A stretch of 64,000 nt of DNA from Spirosoma luteum DSM 19990 (lineage in GTDB: Bacteria; Bacteroidota; Bacteroidia; Cytophagales; Spirosomataceae): NCBI RefSeq assembly GCF_000374065.1, contig NZ_KB893245.1, positions 558,001 to 622,000 on the forward strand, read 5' to 3'. The notes beneath the pieces are model-generated. The model made no database searches. It worked only from the letters and a program-made list of their open reading frames with translations, and had not been told where the DNA came from. Position numbers and translations under genes: made by a program. Shown here in pieces: positions 27,373-36,323 of this stretch; the first letter of the stretch is position 1, and every line of letters starts with the position of its first letter.

Positions 27373-28941
27373 ATGAGCATTCGTATCTTATTCTGCCTGT
27401 CGATAACCGCGCTGTCGCTACTGCTGACAAGCTGCGAAAAGTCGTTCGACGAACTCGAGAAAGACCCCAACCGTCCGGTCAACGCCCCGGCCTCGCTGGT
27501 GCTCCGGGGTATTCTGAATGATATGTACAGCAATGTAACCGCCGAACCCTGGGGGAGCGAGCAGCGCTACAACCAGTTTTACGACAGTAATTACAACTAC
27601 TACGCGACCAACGAGTATTCCTGGACCACTACCCCGCTCAACTTCTACACCCTGAAAGATGTGATCAAGATGGAGCAGGAAGCCAAACGAGCCGGTGCCG
27701 CCGACGTAAATCCATACTCGGCTCTCGGTAAATTTTTCCGGGCGTATTTTTATGAGAACATGACCCGGCGCGTGGGCGATGTGCCGCTTTCGGAAGCCCT
27801 GCAAGGCCAAACTGCCCTGGAGCCGAAGTACGACGACCAGAAAACGGTGTACATACAGATTCTGAAATGGCTGGAGGAAGCCAACACCGACCTGACTGCT
27901 GTCATTACCAAGGGCGACAATACCCTGGCTGGCGACTACCTGCTGGGCAACGATTTGCGCAAATGGCAGAAAGTGGTGAACACCTATAAACTGCGGGTAT
28001 TAATAAATCTGAGCAAAAAAGAAGGCGATACCGACCTGAACATCAAACAGAAGTTTGCCGATGTTATCACCAATTCGGCAAAGTACCCGGTGATGACCAG
28101 TATGGACGACAACCTTCAGTTTATCTACAACAGCGTTACGAAGTACCCCCGAAATCAGGATAACTTTGGTCAGAACGCAACCCGCGAGAACATGGCCAAA
28201 ACGTATATTGACCTGTTGGTAGTTCAACAGGATCCACGCCTGTTTGTCGTGGCCGAACCAGCCGCTGCCAAATTGAAAGCGGGCCTGAAGCCAACCGATT
28301 TTGCCGCTTTTGTGGGGGCTAGTTCGGGGGAGGATTTGCAGGATATGTCGACCAAAGCACTACAGGGGGAATATTCGTTTCAAAATCGTAAACGCTATTA
28401 CACCACCTACGCGGGCGAACCGGTTTTTATCATCGGTTATCCCGAACTACAGTTCAACATTGCCGAAGGCATCAACCGGGGCTGGTCTACCGGCAATGCC
28501 GCCGATTATTACCAGAAAGGCATCAGCGCGTCGATGGGTTTTTACGGCCTGAAGGATGGCGATAATACGGTTACTTTTTCGCGGGATGGCGGCATCAGCA
28601 ACTTCGATACGTATACCGTTAAATTTACAATGGCCAATTACCTGGCACAGCCGACTGTAAAATATGCTGGCAACACAGCCGATGGCCTGAAACAGATTCT
28701 GACCCAGAAGTACCTGGCATTTTTCCAGAACTCGGGGATGGAGGCCTGGTATAACCAGCGTAGGACGGGTGTGCCGACCTTTCTGACAGGGGTTGGTACC
28801 GGAAACAGCGGCCGTATCCCAAAACGGTGGCAGTATCCGAATAACGAACGAACCACCAATGGCACCAACCTCAATGCAACCCTGATGAGCCAATATGGTG
28901 GTAATGATGATATCAATGCCACCATGTGGCTGTTGAAGTAG
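27373..28941 (+). CDS. SusD/RagB-family nutrient-binding outer-membrane lipoprotein
   Basis: A 522-residue SusD-type surface lipoprotein. Signal peptide II: MSIRILFCLSITALSLLLTSC, Cys at about residue 21, followed by EKSFDELEKDPNRP, the usual SusD N-terminal motif. TPR-like helices contain ALGKFFRAYFYENMTRRVGDVP, close to the LRAxxYxxLxxxFGDVP pattern of the family, and the C-terminus has FLTGVGTGNSGRIPKRWQYPNNE, the RiPxRxxYPxxE motif. SusD captures the ligand and closes the SusC channel. This branch resembles the SusD/RagB relatives that keep the "NIAEGINRGW" helix. Confidence 0.95.
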   Translation: MSIRILFCLSITALSLLLTSCEKSFDELEKDPNRPVNAPASLVLRGILNDMYSNVTAEPWGSEQRYNQFYDSNYNYYATNEYSWTTTPLNFYTLKDVIKMEQEAKRAGAADVNPYSALGKFFRAYFYENMTRRVGDVPLSEALQGQTALEPKYDDQKTVYIQILKWLEEANTDLTAVITKGDNTLAGDYLLGNDLRKWQKVVNTYKLRVLINLSKKEGDTDLNIKQKFADVITNSAKYPVMTSMDDNLQFIYNSVTKYPRNQDNFGQNATRENMAKTYIDLLVVQQDPRLFVVAEPAAAKLKAGLKPTDFAAFVGASSGEDLQDMSTKALQGEYSFQNRKRYYTTYAGEPVFIIGYPELQFNIAEGINRGWSTGNAADYYQKGISASMGFYGLKDGDNTVTFSRDGGISNFDTYTVKFTMANYLAQPTVKYAGNTADGLKQILTQKYLAFFQNSGMEAWYNQRRTGVPTFLTGVGTGNSGRIPKRWQYPNNERTTNGTNLNATLMSQYGGNDDINATMWLLK

Positions 28942-28950
28942 GCAATGGAC

Positions 28951-29001
28951 AATGGATAAAGAATAGGGGCAGCGTGACAGCCAGGCTATTCTTTATCCAT
29001 T
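28951..29001 (+). repeat. Perfect 16-bp inverted repeat downstream of susD
   Basis: AATGGATAAAGAATAG (28951-28966) pairs exactly with CTATTCTTTATCCATT (28986-29001) around a 19-nt spacer. It lies between the susD stop and the phosphoesterase start. No T tract follows, so it could be an mRNA-end stabiliser or an attenuating structure between the SusCD genes and the enzymes. Confidence 0.6.
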
Positions 29002-29026
29002 ATTCCGTTTAACTTGTCCCGAAAAA

Positions 29027-29944
29027 ATGATGAATCGCCGAACCCTTCTCAAATCTGCCGGGCTGCTGCCGCTGTTAACCGCGCCCGGCCTGACAATCGC
29101 TGCCGGTACGCGTAAACGCAATCTGCGCTTTGCTTACGTCGGTGATACGCATATCCTGCCCGAAACCAAACCAATGACCGGCGTGGCAAAGTGCCTGCAC
29201 CAGGTGCAGCAACAGCGCGACAAGCCCGCTTTTATCCTGCACGGGGGCGACGTAATTATGGATGCGCTGAAGGAGGATCGGGCGAAGGTGCAGCAGCAGT
29301 GGGACGCCTGGCATTCGGTCATGAAAGCAGAGAATAGTCTGCCGGTTGAATACTGCATTGGCAACCACGATATCTGGGGATTTGACAACGCGAAAAACGA
29401 CCCATTGTACGGCAAGAAATGGGCCGTCGACCAGATGCAGATTAGTGGGCGGTACCGCAGCTTTGCTAAAAGTGGCTGGCATTTCATCATTCTTGATAGT
29501 GTGCAGCCCCGACCCGATGGGAATTGGTACACCGGTGGTATCGACCCCGAACAATTGGAATGGCTGAAAGGGGAACTGGCCAGAATTGACGCTAAAACCC
29601 CGATACTGGTCATGTCGCACATCCCGATTGTATCCGTAACGGCCTTTGCCTTTCCAACCAATGTAAAGGAAGGTAGCTGGCAGATTCCCGGTGGCATTGC
29701 CCTCCCCGATGCCGCCCAGCTGATTACGCTGTTCAGCAAACACCCAAACGTGAAAGCCTGCCTGAGCGGCCACATGCACCTGCTCGACCAGGCCGTGTAC
29801 AATGGCGTCACCTACCTCTGCAACGGAGCCGTGTCGGGCAACTGGTGGAAAGCGGATACTTACCAGCAAACCCACGCAGGCTACGCGCTGTTTGATCTGT
29901 ACGACGACGGCACCGTTGAACGAACGTATTTGCCGTATTCCTAA
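29027..29944 (+). CDS. Exported calcineurin-like metallophosphoesterase
   Basis: A 305-residue protein with a Tat-type leader (MNRRTLLKSAGLLPLLTAPG; Met4 gives an equally good start at 29036-adjacent codons, and Met2 at 29030). The dinuclear-metal motifs of calcineurin-fold phosphoesterases are in order: YVGDTH (Asp40, His42), LHGGDVIMD (Asp75), YCIGNHDIWG (Asn113, His114), VMSHIPIV and CLSGHMHLLDQ (GHxH). It probably folds in the cytoplasm with metal and is exported to the periplasm, where it would hydrolyse phosphomono- or diesters. In context it likely removes an ester group before the phosphonate enters the cytoplasm, but that is inference. The palindromic repeat at 29946 follows its stop directly. 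Confidence 0.9.
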   Translation: MMNRRTLLKSAGLLPLLTAPGLTIAAGTRKRNLRFAYVGDTHILPETKPMTGVAKCLHQVQQQRDKPAFILHGGDVIMDALKEDRAKVQQQWDAWHSVMKAENSLPVEYCIGNHDIWGFDNAKNDPLYGKKWAVDQMQISGRYRSFAKSGWHFIILDSVQPRPDGNWYTGGIDPEQLEWLKGELARIDAKTPILVMSHIPIVSVTAFAFPTNVKEGSWQIPGGIALPDAAQLITLFSKHPNVKACLSGHMHLLDQAVYNGVTYLCNGAVSGNWWKADTYQQTHAGYALFDLYDDGTVERTYLPYS

Positions 29945-29945
29945 C

Positions 29946-30052
29946 ACCCCACCCCCAGCCCCTCCCCATTAGGGAGAGGAGTGATGACGCATTGCTTGTT
30001 CGCCCAAGTAATTTTGCACTCCTCTCTGCCGGGTAGGGGCCGGGGGCGGGGT
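29946..30052. repeat. Degenerate palindromic element (C-rich/G-rich arms) between phosphoesterase and PhnZ-like genes
   Basis: The left arm (29946-29983, starting ACCCCACCCCCAGCCCCTCC) and the right arm (30017-30052, ending GGGGCCGGGGGCGGGGT) are imperfect reverse complements around a 33-base spacer. The arms share the CCCC-ACCCC-AGCCCCTCC theme with the perfect element at 32003-32085, so this looks like an older, diverged copy of the same family. It could also act as a hairpin in the message. Confidence 0.7.
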
Positions 30053-30065
30053 AAATCCCTCAAAA

Positions 30066-30611
30066 ATGATTGCACAGCTTTTTGCCCAAAGTGGCCAGGA
30101 TGCCTATTATGGCGAACCCGTTACGCAGCTCGAACACGCCCTGCAGTGCGCCCATTTAGCAGAGCAGCACGGAGCCGACCACGAAACGGTTGCCGCTGCT
30201 TTTCTGCATGACATTGGTCATCTATTGCCCTCCGAGCTGGCCAACGGCGAATCCACGCTGGGCTACATGGATGAATACGGCACAGTAGACCACGAAAAAC
30301 TCGGTGCCGACTTCCTGCGGAAGCAGGGATTTCCGGAAAAAGTAGCACAACTCATTGAAAACCACGTTAACGCCAAGCGGTATCTGGTATTCAAACACCC
30401 CGATTACTTTGCCCGGCTATCGGAAGCGAGTGTGAGAACACTGGAGTTTCAGGGTGGCCCCATGAAAGCGGGCGAAGCACTGTCGTTTGAAACCAATCCG
30501 TATTTTAAAGGAATTCTGCAGCTACGTGCCTGGGATGAACAGGCCAAAATTCCGGGCCTGCCAACGCCCGACACCGCCCACTACCTATCCCTCTGCGAAA
30601 GCTTGTTGTAG
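30066..30611 (+). CDS. PhnZ-like HD-domain oxygenase (phosphonate degradation HDIG protein)
   Basis: A 181-residue HD-domain protein that matches the family of PhnZ, the mixed-valent diiron oxygenase that splits 2-amino-1-hydroxyethylphosphonate into glycine and phosphate. From memory of the PhnZ structure, its ligands His34, His58, Asp59, His80, His104 and Asp161 correspond here to His24 (QLEHALQC), His48-Asp49 (FLHDIGH), His76 (VDHEKLGA), His100 (ENHVNAKRYL) and Asp157 (RAWDEQAK), and the gating Tyr24/Glu27 pair corresponds to Tyr14/Glu17 (YYGEPVT). No signal peptide, so it is cytoplasmic. The usual partner PhnY (Fe/2-oxoglutarate hydroxylase) is not in the window. The secreted phosphoesterase gene starts 6 bases after its stop. 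Confidence 0.85.
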   Translation: MIAQLFAQSGQDAYYGEPVTQLEHALQCAHLAEQHGADHETVAAAFLHDIGHLLPSELANGESTLGYMDEYGTVDHEKLGADFLRKQGFPEKVAQLIENHVNAKRYLVFKHPDYFARLSEASVRTLEFQGGPMKAGEALSFETNPYFKGILQLRAWDEQAKIPGLPTPDTAHYLSLCESLL

Positions 30612-30617
30612 CTTTTT

Positions 30618-33464
30618 ATGAAACACTGCCCTCTCTGTTTCCTGCTCCTCTTCTCCATTAGTGCTTTCGCACAGAAAACCTACACCACGCTGCAGGTTCC
30701 CGGACGAAACGAGTTCTGTGAAATCGACACCAGTGGGAAATCGGTGCTGCCGAGCGGGCGATATGTAACCCCGGCGGGGCAGACAATCCGCATCACCAAC
30801 GACCCTTTCGGACTGGCGCTGTCGCCCGACGGGAAACGGGTGGTTACGCTGCACGACGGTGTTTTAACGGTGCTGAATCTGACTGGAAAAATCCCCGTTG
30901 CCACCCGGATTCCTGATTACGCCGGTAAAATTCCGTCGCCGGTCGATGGCGCTACGTTTCTGGGTATCGCTTTCGCTGCTAATAATCGGACCGTTTACCT
31001 GAGCAATGGCGACAAGGGTCGCGTGATTGTTTTCGATACGGAAACACTCCTTAAAACCGACAGTATCGACCTTAACGGCAATGGCTATGCCGATAGCTTT
31101 ACCTCAGATCTGCTCCTGAATGGTAATGAACTGCTGGTGCTGGACCGGGCTAATTTCCGACTGGTACGCATTAACCTGAAAACCAAACAGATTACAGCCT
31201 CTATCCCCACCGGGAGGCAACCCTTCGGCCTGGCCATCAGCCCGGACAAACGAACAGCGTTCGTGGCCAACGTTGGGTTATACTCGTACCCGTTAGTACC
31301 GGGCGTGACCCGGACGAATAAAGACACCATGATGCTCAAATTCCCGGCTTATGGTGCGCATACTAAAGAGTCTCGGGAGGGAGTAGAGATTGAGGGGCGC
31401 AAAATTCCGGGACTGGGCAGCCCCCTGGCCGATGAAGCCATGAGTGTCTGGCTGATCAATTTAGCGACGAACAAGGTCACGGCGAAATTGAAAACGGGGG
31501 TACAGATTGGTGAAATGATTGAAGACGCTGAAGTTGTGGGCGGGGCATCGCCAAACTCGGTGGTGGTAGGAAGCCGCTATGCTTACGTGTCCAACGCCAC
31601 CAACGATAACATCTCGATTATTGACTACAAAGCAAGGAAATTGGTAGGTATCATCCCGCTCAAAACGGACCGGAACGCCGGGCCGCCCCGCATTGACAAA
31701 TACCGGGGTATGACCCCGTTTGGCCTGGCGCTTTCCAGGGATGAAAAAACCATTTACGTAGCCCTGCTGGCCTTTAATGCGGTAGCGGTGGTAGACGTGC
31801 CGACCCGCAACGTACGCGGCCTGATTCCCACCGGCTGGGGCCCTACCCGCGTGGCGCTCTCACCGGATGAGAAGGCCCTATATATCACCTCCGCACGCGG
31901 TTACGGAGCCGGGCCCAACGGCGGAGCGGGATTCGTGAAACCACCCGCCGGAACCTATATCGGTGACATTCAACTGGGGACGTTTCAGGCAGTAAACATA
32001 GACCCCACCCCAACCCCTCCCCCGAAGGGAGGGGCTAATAGCCGAGTCCAAAGCCCCTCCCTTCGGGGGAGGGGTTGGGGTGGGGTACTTGCTACCTACA
32101 CCAAACAGGTATTGGCCAACACCTACCAGACCGTCTCGATAACTGACAATGGTAAAAACCCGTTGCCAGTCCTGCCGACATCGCGTAAATCGAACCGTCG
32201 GACCCCCATCAAACACATCGTATACATCACCAAAGAAAACCGGACCTATGATGAGGTACTGGGGCAGCTTGAAACGGGCAAAGGCGACGCTACCCTGGCC
32301 CGCTTCGGCACGAACGTGACAATAAAAACCAACATCAACACCACACGGGGTAACAGCGGCCGCACCACCGATTTGCCCGCTGATTCCGTCAGCGTAGTGG
32401 GTGCCGACGTAATGCCCAACCACACTAGACTGGCCCGGGAATGGGCGTTCTCCGACAATTTCTACTGCGACTCGGATGCCAGCATTCACGGCCATCACTG
32501 GATGATGGGGACCATCCCGAACGAGTGGGTGGAGGCTAATGAGGCCTCGGCGGGTCGATTCGATGCCTTTTCGAAAGCTCCCGGTCGTCGTTTCCCGAAA
32601 TCGTCTGGTGCCATCGACCCCGAAGATTACAACGAAATTGGCGGACTGTGGGAGGCTTTGGAACGTAGCAAGGTGTCATTCTACAATTTTGGGCAGGTCA
32701 ACGAATTTGCGGGGAACTACGAAGAACAGTACGACACCACCTTTGGCACGGCAACGCCGGTTGTTTTTCCAATGCCCGCAGCGGCTTTCCGCCATACCTC
32801 GCGCAATTTTGCCGGGTACAACACCAATATTCCCGATCAGTTTCGGATGGACCAGTTCGAGCGGGAGTTTACGGCGAAGTGGCTGGGGAAGAACAAACAG
32901 CCCCTGCCGCAGCTTATCACGGCTATGCTGCCCAACGACCACGGAGCAGGGCCGCGCCCGGCAGAAGGTTACCCGTACCTGCATTCGTACATGGCCGATA
33001 ATGACCTGGCCCTGGGCCGGATGCTGCATTTTCTGTCGCGAACACCCTACTGGAAAAATATGCTGGTGATTGTAACCGAAGATGACCCGCAGGGGGGCGT
33101 CGACCATGTTGATGCTCACCGCTCGGTACTGATGATGGCAGGACCGTACGTGAAACGAAACTATGTTTCGCATACCCACGCTAACTTCGGCTCGATTCTG
33201 AAAGTGATTTACAATATCCTCGGCGTGAACTACGTGAACCAGTACGACGCAACGGCTTCCCTGTTGCAGGATTTCTTCACGGATAAACCCGTTTATACGC
33301 CCTACGATGCCGTCCTGCCCGATGGGCGGGTGTTCAATCCGCAGCAAGCCATGAAGCCCTATAAAAGTCACTCGTTCAACTGGCGCAAAATTCAGCAGGG
33401 CCCTGAAATGGATGATAAAACCGACCAGCGCCGGGAACATTATCGACAACAGGGAAATAAATAG
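30618..33464 (+). CDS. Secreted beta-propeller/phosphoesterase fusion (YncE-like plus alkaline-phosphatase-fold domain), copy 1
   Basis: A 948-residue protein with a signal peptide (CPLCFLLLFSISAFAQ). Residues ~40-455 form YVTN/YncE-like propeller blades (PFGLALSPDGKRVVTLHDG, QPFGLAISPDKRTAFVANVG, RVALSPDEKALYITSA). Residues ~530-900 are a PF04185-type phosphoesterase domain: KHIVYITKENRTYDEVLGQ, MPNHTRLAREWAFSDNFYCD, MLPNDHGAGPRPAEGYPY, VTEDDPQGGVDHVDAHRS. PF04185 enzymes include phospholipase C and acid phosphatases. Residues ~462-489 (PTPTPPPKGGA ... LRGRGWGGV) are encoded by an in-frame palindromic element and have no counterpart in the tandem paralogue. The stretch is in the linker between the two domains, so function is probably kept. 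It follows phnZ-like by 6 bases. Confidence 0.9.
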   Translation: MKHCPLCFLLLFSISAFAQKTYTTLQVPGRNEFCEIDTSGKSVLPSGRYVTPAGQTIRITNDPFGLALSPDGKRVVTLHDGVLTVLNLTGKIPVATRIPDYAGKIPSPVDGATFLGIAFAANNRTVYLSNGDKGRVIVFDTETLLKTDSIDLNGNGYADSFTSDLLLNGNELLVLDRANFRLVRINLKTKQITASIPTGRQPFGLAISPDKRTAFVANVGLYSYPLVPGVTRTNKDTMMLKFPAYGAHTKESREGVEIEGRKIPGLGSPLADEAMSVWLINLATNKVTAKLKTGVQIGEMIEDAEVVGGASPNSVVVGSRYAYVSNATNDNISIIDYKARKLVGIIPLKTDRNAGPPRIDKYRGMTPFGLALSRDEKTIYVALLAFNAVAVVDVPTRNVRGLIPTGWGPTRVALSPDEKALYITSARGYGAGPNGGAGFVKPPAGTYIGDIQLGTFQAVNIDPTPTPPPKGGANSRVQSPSLRGRGWGGVLATYTKQVLANTYQTVSITDNGKNPLPVLPTSRKSNRRTPIKHIVYITKENRTYDEVLGQLETGKGDATLARFGTNVTIKTNINTTRGNSGRTTDLPADSVSVVGADVMPNHTRLAREWAFSDNFYCDSDASIHGHHWMMGTIPNEWVEANEASAGRFDAFSKAPGRRFPKSSGAIDPEDYNEIGGLWEALERSKVSFYNFGQVNEFAGNYEEQYDTTFGTATPVVFPMPAAAFRHTSRNFAGYNTNIPDQFRMDQFEREFTAKWLGKNKQPLPQLITAMLPNDHGAGPRPAEGYPYLHSYMADNDLALGRMLHFLSRTPYWKNMLVIVTEDDPQGGVDHVDAHRSVLMMAGPYVKRNYVSHTHANFGSILKVIYNILGVNYVNQYDATASLLQDFFTDKPVYTPYDAVLPDGRVFNPQQAMKPYKSHSFNWRKIQQGPEMDDKTDQRREHYRQQGNK
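32003..32085 (+). repeat. Perfect 34-bp inverted repeat inserted in frame inside the phosphoesterase gene
   Basis: The left arm 32003-32036 and the right arm 32052-32085 (AGCCCCTCCCTTCGGGGGAG...) are exact reverse complements, with a 15-base spacer (32037-32051). The element lies wholly in a coding sequence and is read through in frame. It has no transposase and looks like a small non-autonomous palindromic element. Confidence 0.9.
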
Positions 33465-33503
33465 CCTTTACAATCACCAACAAACGGGGATTACTTTATT
33501 ACT

Positions 33504-36323
33504 ATGCGCGCAACGTTCCTTCTTTTTCTGACTTCTCTGAGTGCTATGGGGCAGCCAGTACCCCGTTATGTTATCTCAGCCCCGGCGGGGAATGAACAAA
33601 CCAAGATTGATAAAACCGGCAAGACCGTGCTGCCCAATGGCCGGTATATTACCCCGCGCGGCACGCAGATTGAAACGGCTCCGCACCCCTACGGCCTGAT
33701 TCTGAGTCCCGACCGTGGCGACGGTGCGGGGCAAACCGTTATTACGGCCAATTCGGGGATAAATCCGTTTTCGATTTCTATCCTGCGCGACGTGTTCGGC
33801 AATAATCCGACGGTGAAGCAAATTCCCGAAGGGGTCAAAACGGATAACGGCGTTCTCGAAGCCTGTTTTATGGGTTTGGCCGTAACACCAGACGGAAAGA
33901 CCGTTTACGTAGCGGGGGGCGAAACCAACAGAATTTTCTCGTTCGACCTGGCTACCGGCAAACCCGGTGATGTAATTAACTGTAGCGCAAAAACGCCAAC
34001 GGCTGACTACCGGCACGGCTACATTGGCGATATGGCCCTCACGCGGGACGGTAAAACACTGTATGCCGTCGACCAGATTGGCTTTCGGATGCTGGTCATT
34101 GACATGGTTACCAAAAAGATTCTGTACAACGTGCCTACGGGTCGCTATCCATTCGGAATTACCCTGTCGCCGGATGAAAAAACGGCTTACGTGGCCAACG
34201 TGGGCGTTTTTGAGTATAAACCGTTCACGGATTTAGATAAAAAAGACCTCAAAGAAACTGCCCATAATTTTCCGGCTACCAAATACGGTTCGACCGAAAT
34301 GAAGGAAGGCATCCCGACCGAAGGAGTCCCCGCCCTCGGCGATCCGAATGCGCCGGAAGCGTTTTCGGTCTGGAGTATTCGGCTGGGTAGTCAGCCAGTG
34401 GTTACGGCTAAAATCAAGACCGGGTTCCTGGTTGGTGAAATGGTCGAGGATTTTCCGGCGGTGGGTGGCAGCAGCCCTAACTCGGTAGTAGCAACTGACC
34501 AGTACGTGTTCGTAAGCAACGGCAATAACGACTGCGTATCGGTCATCGACGTGAAAACCAGTAAGGTGCTCAAAAATATTGGTCTTTCGCCCGATCAGCG
34601 GCTGGGCAGTCTGCGCGGTATTATTCCCTTCGGGCTGGCCCTTTCGCCAGACCAAAAACGCCTGTTCGTGGCTGAAGCCGGCATCAACGCGGTGGCCGTA
34701 GTGGATGTGCCGACGCTTACCGTATTAGGGCATATTCCAACGGGCTGGTTTCCCTCAAAGCTAAAAGTGAGTTCAGACAATAAGAAACTTATCGTCGCTA
34801 ATGCCAAGGGATTTGGCAGCGGCCCTAATGGAGGCAGAAGCTTCCAGCTTGGGCCGAAAGGCAGCTACATCGGTAGCCTGATGAATGGTACGGTGTCGGT
34901 CATGGATATCCCGACGGATGCCCGGCTAAAGGCTGAAACCGAGCAGGTGATGGCCAATAATTTCACGATTCGCCCGGTGTCGGAGGTGAAACCATCGGCA
35001 AACCCCATCCCGGCATTCCCCGGTCAAAAGCAGTCGCCGGATGGCCGGACTCCCATCAAACACATTGTTTTTCTGGCGAAAGAGAACCGCACGTACGACG
35101 AGATATTTGGACAGGTGACTAACGGTGATGGTGATTCGACGCTGGCCCGCTACGGCGTGGGCGTACCCGTAAAAGCACGGGGCAGTAATCAGGTCGTGGA
35201 AAATGCCAGCGTCATGCCGAATCACCTCGCGCTGGCCCGCCGGTTTGCCATGTCCGACAATTTTTACTGCGACTCCGACGTGTCTGCCGATGGTCACCGA
35301 TGGCTCGTCAACACGTACCCAAATGAGTGGGTCGAAACGGGTACGGCGGCAGCTTACGGCGGCAAACGCACCATGCGCGATACATCCAGCGCACCCGGCA
35401 ATCTGGCTTTTTACGGGTCGGCGGGGTCTATTTATCCCGAAGACTACAACGAAGGCGGCTCTATGTGGGAACACCTCGAACGCTGGAAAAAGGACTTCTT
35501 TAACTTTGGTTTCGGCGTTGAAATGGCGGGTGCTTACAGCGACAGCACCATGAAATACATCGGTGAAAAATACACCATCAACTATCCCCTGCCCGCGCCC
35601 CTCTTCGACCGTTCATCGCGTACGTTCCCGACTTACAACATGGCCGTTCCCGACCAGTTTCGGGCCGATGTGTTCATCAAAGAATTCAACGAGAAGTGGA
35701 TGCCGAACGCTACGGGTAAAGGCGACACATTACCGTCAGTCATTACGTTGATGCTACCCAACGACCACGGCACCAAGCCGCGCCCAAAAGCCGGCTTCCC
35801 GTTCACGGAGAGCTACATGGCAGATAACGACCTGGCCGTGGGCCGCACCATCGAATTTCTGTCGAACACCCCCTACTGGAAAAACATGGCCATTTTTATC
35901 GTGGAAGACGACCCGCAGGGGGGCGTCGACCACGTTGACGCACACCGTAGCCTGATGGTCGCCATTTCGCCCTACGCCAAAAAGAACTACGTGGGCCACG
36001 TACATTACAGCTTTGGCAGCGTGTTCAAAACGTTTTGGAACATCCTGGGCATTCCCTGCCTGAACCAATACGACGCCGGGGCCACCGATATGAGCGATTT
36101 GTTCACCGATACGCCCGACTTCACGCCCTTCCGCGCCCTACCCGCCGACGTTCGCCTGTTCGACCCGCAAAAGGCTCTGGACCCATTCGACGAAAAATTC
36201 GATTGGAAAGCCTTCTCCGAATCGGAAGAAATGGACCGCACCGAAACCATGCAGAAACGCCGGGCCGAAGACGACGATGATGCGCGGGAGAAAACAAAGA
36301 AGAAAAAGAAAGGAAATCGGTAA
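33504..36323 (+). CDS. Secreted beta-propeller/phosphoesterase fusion, copy 2
   Basis: A 939-residue paralogue of the preceding protein in the same orientation, 40 bases downstream. Signal peptide RATFLLFLTSLSAMGQ. Propeller blades include PYGLILSPDRGDGAGQTV, YPFGITLSPDEKTAYVANVG and PFGLALSPDQKRLFVAEAG. The phosphoesterase domain starts near residue 518 (KHIVFLAKENRTYDEIFGQ) and has MPNHLALARRFAMSDNFYCD, MLPNDHGTKPRPKAGFPF and VEDDPQGGVDHVDAHRSLM. It ends with a highly charged tail (DDDDAREKTKKKKKGNR). The linker lacks the palindromic insertion (MDIPTDARLKAETEQV). The pair looks like a tandem duplication followed by divergence and may cover different phospho-substrates. Confidence 0.9.
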   Translation: MRATFLLFLTSLSAMGQPVPRYVISAPAGNEQTKIDKTGKTVLPNGRYITPRGTQIETAPHPYGLILSPDRGDGAGQTVITANSGINPFSISILRDVFGNNPTVKQIPEGVKTDNGVLEACFMGLAVTPDGKTVYVAGGETNRIFSFDLATGKPGDVINCSAKTPTADYRHGYIGDMALTRDGKTLYAVDQIGFRMLVIDMVTKKILYNVPTGRYPFGITLSPDEKTAYVANVGVFEYKPFTDLDKKDLKETAHNFPATKYGSTEMKEGIPTEGVPALGDPNAPEAFSVWSIRLGSQPVVTAKIKTGFLVGEMVEDFPAVGGSSPNSVVATDQYVFVSNGNNDCVSVIDVKTSKVLKNIGLSPDQRLGSLRGIIPFGLALSPDQKRLFVAEAGINAVAVVDVPTLTVLGHIPTGWFPSKLKVSSDNKKLIVANAKGFGSGPNGGRSFQLGPKGSYIGSLMNGTVSVMDIPTDARLKAETEQVMANNFTIRPVSEVKPSANPIPAFPGQKQSPDGRTPIKHIVFLAKENRTYDEIFGQVTNGDGDSTLARYGVGVPVKARGSNQVVENASVMPNHLALARRFAMSDNFYCDSDVSADGHRWLVNTYPNEWVETGTAAAYGGKRTMRDTSSAPGNLAFYGSAGSIYPEDYNEGGSMWEHLERWKKDFFNFGFGVEMAGAYSDSTMKYIGEKYTINYPLPAPLFDRSSRTFPTYNMAVPDQFRADVFIKEFNEKWMPNATGKGDTLPSVITLMLPNDHGTKPRPKAGFPFTESYMADNDLAVGRTIEFLSNTPYWKNMAIFIVEDDPQGGVDHVDAHRSLMVAISPYAKKNYVGHVHYSFGSVFKTFWNILGIPCLNQYDAGATDMSDLFTDTPDFTPFRALPADVRLFDPQKALDPFDEKFDWKAFSESEEMDRTETMQKRRAEDDDDAREKTKKKKKGNR

